37,266 bases of DNA from Thermoplasmata archaeon. GTDB lineage: Archaea; Thermoplasmatota; Thermoplasmata; Lutacidiplasmatales; UBA184. Location: assembly GCA_022749845.1 (NCBI GenBank), contig JAKIWX010000008.1:1-37266 (forward strand). The letters are read 5' to 3'. The first letter of the stretch is position 1; every line of letters begins with the position of its first letter. Shown in pieces: positions 32,216 through 37,266 of the stretch. Below the pieces are notes generated by a model that saw nothing but the letters and a program-made list of their open reading frames with translations, ran no database searches and was not told where the DNA came from. A program made the translations under genes and the position numbers.

Positions 32216-32769
32216 GCGCAGGGTCGGCCGACCTCGAGACGGGGCCCGCCCCCGTCCCGCGCTTTCGACCGGAGTCGGTTGCGTTGCTGCTGCTCGTCGC
32301 CTCGGGACTCGCGCTCGGGCTCAGCGCCTCGCCGGGCCCGCTCGTGGGGCTCGCCCTCCCCTCCGCCGGCATTGGCGGTGGGGTCCTCGTGCGCCGGTAC
32401 CTCCCCGCGCGGGGCCGGACCCTCTCCGCGATCCCGATCCTGGCGGGGATCGGCGCGGTCTGCGCGCTCGACCCGATCAGCGCCGTGGGAGAGCTGCTCG
32501 CCGGCGCCGCGGGACTCGCCCTTCTCCTCTGGCTCGCGAGCGAGCCGTTCCCGCGAGGACGGTGGCGGGACGCGGCCGGAGCGCTCGTCGTGCCGTCGCT
32601 CGCCGTGCTCGTGGGGGTGATCGCGAGCGTCGCGCTGCCCGGCGCGCCGAACGCCTTCGGAGCCGCGGCCGGCCTCCTTGTCGCGGAGATCCTCTTCGTG
32701 GCCTGGCTCTACGCGCACCCCGCGGAGCTCGCCGACGCGGGCCACGCCCTCCCCGCGTCATCCATTTGA
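32212..32769 (+). CDS. Polytopic membrane protein, operon B
   Basis: A 185-residue protein with five to six hydrophobic helices and a short polar N terminus. It lacks recognisable domains. Its place directly after DUF58 mirrors the 269-residue polytopic protein of operon A. The GTG at 32212 overlaps the DUF58 stop. The operon breaks after this gene: a 264-nt noncoding gap with hairpins and a separate TATA box precedes MoxR. Confidence 0.65.
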   Translation: MSAGSADLETGPAPVPRFRPESVALLLLVASGLALGLSASPGPLVGLALPSAGIGGGVLVRRYLPARGRTLSAIPILAGIGAVCALDPISAVGELLAGAAGLALLLWLASEPFPRGRWRDAAGALVVPSLAVLVGVIASVALPGAPNAFGAAAGLLVAEILFVAWLYAHPAELADAGHALPASSI

Positions 32770-33033
32770 GCCCCGGGGGCTCTCCTTGCACGGGCCGCGC
32801 AAGCGGTACCCGGTCCCCGACGAAGGGTCCCTCTTGACCTCCGCGGGCGTGACGCCCGCACGGGATGAAGTGAGGACAACCCCGGGGCCCGATACCCCCG
32901 GCCGGGGTCAGGACGCCGAGAGGGCCGGATGGCCTCCTCTGACGCGATCCGTTACGGCCGGGGCACAGTTCCCGTCGCGCGCACCCATCAGGGCTCAAAT
33001 ACGGGCGCGCGCCTCGCGCGGCCGGTCGGGCCG
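32770..33033 (+). other. Hairpin-rich noncoding gap before the operon B MoxR gene
   Basis: No credible reading frame occupies this gap. It contains a 7-bp perfect hairpin (gcgggcg 32843-32849, loop tga, cgcccgc 32853-32859). A second stem, ccccgg (32880-32885) with ccgggg (32902-32907), lies beside it. An outer stem ccctct (32829-32834) with agaggg (32919-32924) encloses both. A TATA-like box for MoxR follows at 32994. In such GC-rich DNA some pairing is expected by chance, so a structured RNA or leader is only a possibility. Confidence 0.35.
32994..33003 (+). promoter_or_regulatory. TATA box of the operon B MoxR gene
   Basis: The sequence ctcaaatacg resembles the ctaaatacgg boxes of the 5S and antiporter genes. 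It predicts transcription starting near 33025, which argues that the MoxR start is at 33034 or later, not at ATG 32929. Confidence 0.5.
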
Positions 33034-34032
33034 TTGAACGGAGCCGAGGTGCGCGATCGCATGGCCGCGGTGCGCGCGGCCGTGCACCGCGCCGTCGTCG
33101 GGCGCGAGCAGGCGATCGACCTCATCTCGACCGGGCTCCTCGCGGACGGCCACCTCCTCCTCGAGGACCTCCCGGGGCTCGGGAAGACGCTGCTCGCGAA
33201 GTCGTTCGCCCAGGCGCTCGGCCTGAGCTTCTCCCGAGTGCAGTTCACGGCCGACCTGCTCCCCCACGACATCACCGGCGGGGAGGTGTTCGACTCCCGG
33301 ACCCAGACGTTCAGCTTCCGGCCGGGCCCGCTCTTCGCGCACGTCGTGCTCGCCGACGAGATCAACCGCGCTCCCCCGAAGGTGCAGTCGGCGCTCCTCG
33401 AGGCGATGCAGGAGTTCCAGGTGACGAGTGAGGGCGGGACCCACCCGCTCGAGCGGCCGTTCCTCGTCCTCGCGACCCAGAACCCGATCGAGCTCGAGGG
33501 AACCTACCCGCTCCCCGAGGCGCAGATCGACCGGTTCCTGATGCGGATCTCGATCGGCTACCCGACCGCCGTGGAGGAGCAAGAGATCTTGAGACGCCGG
33601 CGGGAGCGGAAGGAGGATGTGGCGATCGTCCCGCAGGTGCTGAAGCTCGAGGAGGTCCGGGCGATGCAGCGCTCCGTCGAGGAGGTGGAGATCGACCCGT
33701 CGCTCGAGGAGTACTCGGTGAGCCTCGTTGGGGCGACCCGGATCGACCCCCGGGCGGAGGTCGGCTCCTCCCCCCGCGGTTCGCTCGCGCTCCTCAAGCT
33801 CTCGCGCGCCCGCGCGCTCCTCGAGGGCCGGGACTTCGTTATCCCGGACGACGTGAAGAGCGTCGCGATCCCGGCGCTCGCGCACCGCATCGTCGTCAAG
33901 CCCGAGCCCTGGATCCGGGGGGTCCGGGGCGAGCATATCCTCCGAAGCGCGCTCGAGCGGGTACCTGTTCCGAAGACGGGAAATCTGTCGACCGACCGCA
34001 CAACCTCGCGGCCCGCCAACGCAACCGGATGA
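33034..34032 (+). CDS. MoxR-family AAA+ ATPase (operon B)
   Basis: A 332-residue MoxR ATPase. Numbered from TTG 33034, Walker A is DLPGLGKT (45-52), the MoxR segment FTADLLPHDITGG follows (71-83), Walker B is VVLADE (104-109) with INRAPPKVQSALLEAMQE, and sensor 1 is N150 in ATQNPIELEGTYPLPEAQIDRF. The lid carries SSPRGSLALLKL and a conserved Arg-rich segment. Longer in-frame starts at 32929 exist, but residues before 33034 are unlike any MoxR N terminus and the TATA box lies within them; GTG 33049 is another option. Having its own promoter suggests the ATPase can be expressed separately from the membrane components. It is paralogous to the ATPase of operon A. Confidence 0.93.
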   Translation: MNGAEVRDRMAAVRAAVHRAVVGREQAIDLISTGLLADGHLLLEDLPGLGKTLLAKSFAQALGLSFSRVQFTADLLPHDITGGEVFDSRTQTFSFRPGPLFAHVVLADEINRAPPKVQSALLEAMQEFQVTSEGGTHPLERPFLVLATQNPIELEGTYPLPEAQIDRFLMRISIGYPTAVEEQEILRRRRERKEDVAIVPQVLKLEEVRAMQRSVEEVEIDPSLEEYSVSLVGATRIDPRAEVGSSPRGSLALLKLSRARALLEGRDFVIPDDVKSVAIPALAHRIVVKPEPWIRGVRGEHILRSALERVPVPKTGNLSTDRTTSRPANATG

Positions 34033-34232
34033 GCGGCAAGCCCGAACGCGCGCGGACCTTCCTTGAACTGGCTGCCGTGGTTACACCGATGCTCGTGATA
34101 GCCATCTTTTTTGGTGGTGGAGTTCTGGGGTGCGTGGCCCTCGCCCGGCGGCGCAGGCCTAGTTTTCTACGGTGTAGCCAGAGTCGGTATCGCTTCCTGT
34201 GTCGCGGTTCTGGGCCTGATCCGAGCCGGTAG
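34029..34232 (+). CDS. Possible small membrane protein after MoxR
   Basis: A 67-residue frame that begins with ATG overlapping the MoxR stop (ATGA). It has one convincing membrane helix (about 13-38, FLELAAVVTPMLVIAIFFGGGVLGCVAL) followed by a basic stretch. Its 3' half overlaps the end of the convergent methyltransferase gene and looks random, so either the protein is very short or the frame is spurious. The coupled start and good hydrophobic segment are the arguments for it. Confidence 0.4.
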   Translation: MSGKPERARTFLELAAVVTPMLVIAIFFGGGVLGCVALARRRRPSFLRCSQSRYRFLCRGSGPDPSR

Positions 34233-35034
34233 GGCTCCGCCGGGCGGTTCCTAGCACCGCGGTGACCGGAACGCGCACCCCGCTCCCGGTCCGATACTCC
34301 GAGAGTCGCTCGAACACTTTCGCACGGACTCGTTCTCTATCCTCGGTCGCGAGGGCGAGTAGCCCCGCCCGCGTCCGCGCGGAGCCCTCGAGGAACATCC
34401 GCCAGTACTCCTCGGCAGTACCTATCTCGGCCGCGCCGGACACGATGCGCTCGCTCGGCGAATCGAACCCGTTCTCCTCGAACGTTCGGCTGAGCGCGCC
34501 GGGCTCCGCGAACGCGAAGAACCCAGGAGCAGGGGGGAGCGGCGGGGCTAGGTGGAGCGACTCGAGGACCTCGGGAATGAGCCGGAGCCCGATCGCGTCC
34601 GCGCCCCAGATCGTGAGAGCCACACGCCCTCCGGGCGCGAGCATGCGGAACGCCTCCGCGATGGCCCGCCGGGGGTCCGAGAAGTGGAGCAGACCGAAGT
34701 TCGACGCCACCGCCTCGAACTTTCCGTCCTGGAACGGGAGTTTCTCGGCGCGGACAGCAATCCAGTCCCGGACAGCTGGAGTTGCAGTTCGAGCCTTGAG
34801 GAGCATCGCGCGAGATAGATCGACGCCCGTCACCTCCGCTCCTCGTGCGTGCGCCTCGCGAGTCACAGTGCCCGGGCCGCAGGCGAGGTCGAGGAGACGG
34901 GTTCCGGGCCCGACCTGAACTCCGTCAAGAAGGGCCGGGACCGTGAACCGAACCATCGCGGGGAACAGCTCCGCGTACGCCGAGGCGACGGCAGGGTCGC
35001 TCCAGGCGTCCCTCTCGAGCTTCGCGAACGCCAC
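34159..35034 (-). CDS. Class I SAM-dependent methyltransferase
   Basis: A 291-residue methyltransferase of the UbiE/Methyltransf_11 kind. Motif I reads LLDLACGPGTVT (about 47-58). V-T-G-V-D-L-S around 68-74 holds the acidic residue that binds the SAM ribose. EKLPFQDGKFEAVASNFGLLHF forms motifs II-III, and RMLAPGGRVALTIWG forms the conserved post-strand segment. The substrate cannot be predicted; small molecules or lipids are usual. The last 40 residues are Ser/Thr/Asp-rich and probably disordered. GTG 35034 is the only plausible start in frame near the fold. It lies directly next to the TnpB element and points the same way. Confidence 0.85.
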   Translation of the reverse strand: MAFAKLERDAWSDPAVASAYAELFPAMVRFTVPALLDGVQVGPGTRLLDLACGPGTVTREAHARGAEVTGVDLSRAMLLKARTATPAVRDWIAVRAEKLPFQDGKFEAVASNFGLLHFSDPRRAIAEAFRMLAPGGRVALTIWGADAIGLRLIPEVLESLHLAPPLPPAPGFFAFAEPGALSRTFEENGFDSPSERIVSGAAEIGTAEEYWRMFLEGSARTRAGLLALATEDRERVRAKVFERLSEYRTGSGVRVPVTAVLGTARRSPTGSDQAQNRDTGSDTDSGYTVEN

Positions 35035-35101
35035 GGCGGCCCCACTCGCGTGCCGCTCTTGAGCACCGCACCCTCGGGCGGACGGTCAAACCTGTAACTG
35101 T

Positions 35102-36403
35102 TCACGGGATCGGTACCGCGAGCCGGACCGCCCAGACCGGACGTCCGAAGGGTGCGCCTACCTCGATCCCGTGTTCGCGCTTCCTCGAGCCGGCGCGCCG
35201 ACGCTGGTAGACCCTTCGGCCCGCCAACCCCGGTGGAGGCCCGCTCTCCACGCGCGTGACTTCCGCCGTGCTCCGGCGTAGCTCCTCCGAAAGGAGATGC
35301 ATCCCTCGGGCAAGGACATTCCTCGCCGCATTCACGTCTCGGTCGCCCTCGAATCCGCAAGGGCACCGGTACGCTCGATCGTGAAGTCGGATGGGAGGGT
35401 CGGCGCTCTTCCCGCACTGGGAGCACACCTGCGTCGTCCCTTGGGCCGGGACCCTGAAGACCCGCCCTGACCGTAGCACCTCCTTGTACGTCTTCATGTC
35501 CCGGAGCATTCCCCATCCGGCGTCCGCGAGACCCTTCGCGTGCCGGTTTCCCTCGATCATCGCGGCGGCACTCAAGTCCTCGAACGCCACCAGGTCGAAC
35601 CGCTCCGCGAGGTCGTGGGAGACCTGGTGGGCGAACCATTGTCGCTGACGACGGACCTTGGCGTGTGCCCGGGCTACCCGGACCCGCTGACGAAGATACC
35701 GGTTGGACCCGCGGTGTTTCCGCGAGAGCCGCCGTTGCTCCTTCCGAAGTCGGTCCTCTCCCCTCCAAAGGAACTCCCGGGGCTCGATTACCTCGCCCGT
35801 CGAGAGGGTCGCGAGATGGGTGAGGCCGAGGTCGACGCCGGCGGGGGCGATTGGTGGTTCGCGGGGAGGTGGGGCCGGGTCGGGGACCTCCAGCGAGAGA
35901 GTGGTGAACCACGCGCCGGCCTCGTAGCGCACCGTCACCGTACGGACCTCCGCGAACGGAGGAAGAGGTCGGTGCAGCCGGAGGGGAATCTCCCCGACCT
36001 TCGGGACCTTCAGTCGCCATGTCCCGTTTCGGCTCGGGACGAGCGGGTGCCGCGGAGGGGTGTACGTGAACGAGTCGACCTCGCGTCGGAATCGGGGATA
36101 GCCGGGGCGCTCGCCCCTTCGGACACGGCGGAAGAACGCTCGAAAGGCGAGGTCAAGACGCTGAAGGCAGTCTTGGGCGACCGCGACCGAGAGTCGGCCC
36201 AAGCCCTCCGAATCGTAGGCTCGCCACCGGGTGAGATCTCCCTGTTGGTCCAAGTAGCGAACGGCGCGGTGCTCGTTCCTCCACGCGTCGCAACGCTCGG
36301 CGAGAGCGTGGTTCCAGAGGTAGTGGAGCTCGGAGCGGTGGGCGTGCAGGATGGGAATCTGGTCGGCGAGCGGGTAAAGGCGATATCGAAAGGAGAGCCG
36401 CAT
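35102..36403 (-). CDS. tnpB: TnpB, RNA-guided endonuclease of IS200/IS605-type elements
   Basis: A 433-residue TnpB. The N-terminal helical part begins RYRLYP and has HYLWNHALAER. The RuvC-like nuclease residues are intact: D191 in GVDLGLTHLAT, E275 in VAFEDLS, and D356 in DRDVNAARN. A zinc finger sits between E275 and D356: C327-x2-C330, then C347-x-C349, with one residue less in the second knuckle than the usual CxxC. Length matches active TnpBs, so a guide-RNA-dependent DNase is plausible. The guide (omega RNA) would come from the 3' part of the gene and the sequence beyond it (near 35100-35300). ATG 36403 is the natural start. Confidence 0.93.
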   Translation of the reverse strand: MRLSFRYRLYPLADQIPILHAHRSELHYLWNHALAERCDAWRNEHRAVRYLDQQGDLTRWRAYDSEGLGRLSVAVAQDCLQRLDLAFRAFFRRVRRGERPGYPRFRREVDSFTYTPPRHPLVPSRNGTWRLKVPKVGEIPLRLHRPLPPFAEVRTVTVRYEAGAWFTTLSLEVPDPAPPPREPPIAPAGVDLGLTHLATLSTGEVIEPREFLWRGEDRLRKEQRRLSRKHRGSNRYLRQRVRVARAHAKVRRQRQWFAHQVSHDLAERFDLVAFEDLSAAAMIEGNRHAKGLADAGWGMLRDMKTYKEVLRSGRVFRVPAQGTTQVCSQCGKSADPPIRLHDRAYRCPCGFEGDRDVNAARNVLARGMHLLSEELRRSTAEVTRVESGPPPGLAGRRVYQRRRAGSRKREHGIEVGAPFGRPVWAVRLAVPIP

Positions 36404-36430
36404 GGGGACCGGCGAGGAGAGGTCGAATGA

Positions 36431-36470
36431 GGCCTACTTGGCCTCTCTGTGAGAGGTGAACGATGACCTC
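36431..36470. repeat. Cluster of small palindromes at the left end of the TnpB element
   Basis: Three short inverted repeats are stacked just upstream of tnpB: ggcc-tactt-ggcc (36431-36443), cctctc-tgt-gagagg (36442-36456) and gaggt-gaacgatg-acctc (36453-36470). Subterminal hairpins are what IS200/IS605 transposases recognise at the left end. The overlap between them means only one or two can form at once. Confidence 0.5.
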
Positions 36471-36598
36471 GAGAGGGAGCCAAGACACACCGATGGACGG
36501 GGGAGTCGCCTGCGAACCGGGTCGTTCGGGGCTTCTCGCACCGCTCAACTGGGTGAACAGTAACCAAACCTTTTCAGCCCGCCACCGGTCGCCCGAGC

Positions 36599-37266
36599 GT
36601 GCCCAGCGAACCCCCGCTCATCCTCATCGCCGACCCCGTCGACGCCGCGGCGGCGCAGCAGCTTTCGGGGGGCAACTGCCGGGTCGTGGATGCTAGCGCC
36701 GGAGGCGCCGCCCTCGACGCCCATCTCGCCGAGGCTTGGGGTCTCATCGTGCGGAGCCGGACGAAGGTCACGGCGGAGCTGCTCGCCCGCGCGCCCCGCC
36801 TGCGGCTGATCGCCCGGGCCGGCGTCGGGGTGGACAACATCGACATGGCGGAGGCGACCCGTCGTCGTATCCGGGTCGTGAACGCCCCCACCGCGGCGAC
36901 CCAGAGCGTCGCGGAGCTCACGGTCGCCCTGATGCTGCTCCTCGTCCGCGGCCTCTACGGACCGATCCACGCGACCAAGTCCGGCAGCTGGAACCGCAGC
37001 ACGCACGGCCACGAGCTCGCCGGCCGGACCGTCGGGTTCGTGGGCTACGGCCGTATCGCCCGGGAGACGCGCAACCGCTTGAGGAACTTCGGCGTCACCG
37101 TGCTCGCCCACGACCCGTTCCTGCCGAGCTCGCCGGACGGCACGGCGCTCCTGTCGTTGCACGAGCTCCTCTCCCGCTCGGAGATCGTGAGCATCCACGC
37201 CGCGCTCACGCGCGAGAACACCCATCTCCTGAACGCGGACCGCATAGGGCGGATGCCGCGCGGCTC
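36599..37266 (+). CDS. D-3-phosphoglycerate dehydrogenase-like 2-hydroxyacid dehydrogenase (partial, cut by window end)
   Basis: The visible 222 residues are the N-terminal portion of a D-isomer-specific 2-hydroxyacid dehydrogenase. The catalytic-domain motif RAGVGVDNID (about 78-87) is followed by NAPTAATQSVAELTVALML. The nucleotide-binding domain opens with GRTVGFVGYGRIARE, and STHGHELAGRT precedes it as in SerA. The third Gly of GxGxxG is Ala, which is common in this family. It would oxidise 3-phosphoglycerate in serine synthesis if it is SerA, but other hydroxyacids are possible. The start is GTG 36599, about 30 nt after an AT-rich accaaacctttt stretch. The gene continues past the window edge. 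Confidence 0.85.
   Translation, partial: MPSEPPLILIADPVDAAAAQQLSGGNCRVVDASAGGAALDAHLAEAWGLIVRSRTKVTAELLARAPRLRLIARAGVGVDNIDMAEATRRRIRVVNAPTAATQSVAELTVALMLLLVRGLYGPIHATKSGSWNRSTHGHELAGRTVGFVGYGRIARETRNRLRNFGVTVLAHDPFLPSSPDGTALLSLHELLSRSEIVSIHAALTRENTHLLNADRIGRMPRG

Larger units (their letters stand above)
35097..36561 (-). mobile_element. Solo TnpB element (IS200/IS605-like), boundaries tentative
   Basis: The tnpB gene is bracketed by an inverted 9-mer: actgttcac at 35097-35105, overlapping the stop codon, and gtgaacagt at 36553-36561. Between tnpB and the right copy lie small palindromes typical of IS605-type ends. No tnpA (Y1 transposase) is present, so it would need help from elsewhere to move. 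The repeat pair marks a plausible but unproven extent; true IS605 ends are subterminal hairpins, not inverted repeats. Confidence 0.5.

Overview
The window looks like a GC-rich chromosome segment from an archaeon, most likely a Thermoplasmatota-type lineage (the lineage is an inference). The archaeal evidence is: an RNA polymerase subunit K (Rpo6) gene, an archaeal translin-family gene coupled to a DUF357 gene, an MTA phosphorylase with a C-terminal CxC, a TrmI-type tRNA methyltransferase, a lone 5S rRNA gene away from 16S/23S, and TATA-like boxes about 25-35 nt upstream of many start codons, which suggests leaderless transcription. The Rieske/cytochrome b/cupredoxin cluster and a DUF3198-like protein fit an acid-environment Thermoplasmata relative, but no marker here fixes the taxon.

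Layout: 1-4.9 kb holds small membrane/hypothetical genes, 5S rRNA, endonuclease IV, a transaldolase-family aldolase, a coupled DUF357-translin-MTA phosphorylase trio, and rpoK on the minus strand. 5.2-11.8 kb is operon A: a secreted Kelch/carboxypeptidase-regulatory-like surface protein, a soluble DUF4129-like protein, a one-TM protein, a MoxR AAA+ ATPase, a DUF58 protein and a polytopic membrane protein. 11.9-13.1 kb is a CPA2-type antiporter. 13.1-18.2 kb is a respiratory region: a minus-strand polytopic protein of unknown role, then a cupredoxin-like protein, a small membrane protein, a Rieske protein and a b6-like fused cytochrome b. A tRNA-Gly(GCC) follows on the minus strand.

18.8-28.5 kb is mixed housekeeping and accessory: a winged-helix regulator coupled to a DUF7521-like membrane protein; DoxX plus SDR; TrmI plus a membrane protein; a GT4 glycosyltransferase coupled to a GH57 enzyme; a proline-rich membrane protein; a heptose-kinase-like GHMP kinase; a DUF3198-like protein; and a COG3375-like acetyltransferase. 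28.5-34.0 kb is operon B, a second DUF4129/DUF58/MoxR locus built from a different gene order. 34.2-36.6 kb carries a SAM methyltransferase and a solo TnpB element. A phosphoglycerate-dehydrogenase-like gene runs off the right edge.

The most system-like feature is the pair of paralogous MoxR-DUF58-DUF4129 operons within about 30 kb. Each has its own MoxR ATPase, DUF58 partner and membrane/surface components. Neither has the transglutaminase partner common in bacterial versions, and one is headed by a large secreted Kelch protein. Most genes within operons are joined by 1-4 nt GTGA/ATGA overlaps, implying translational coupling.
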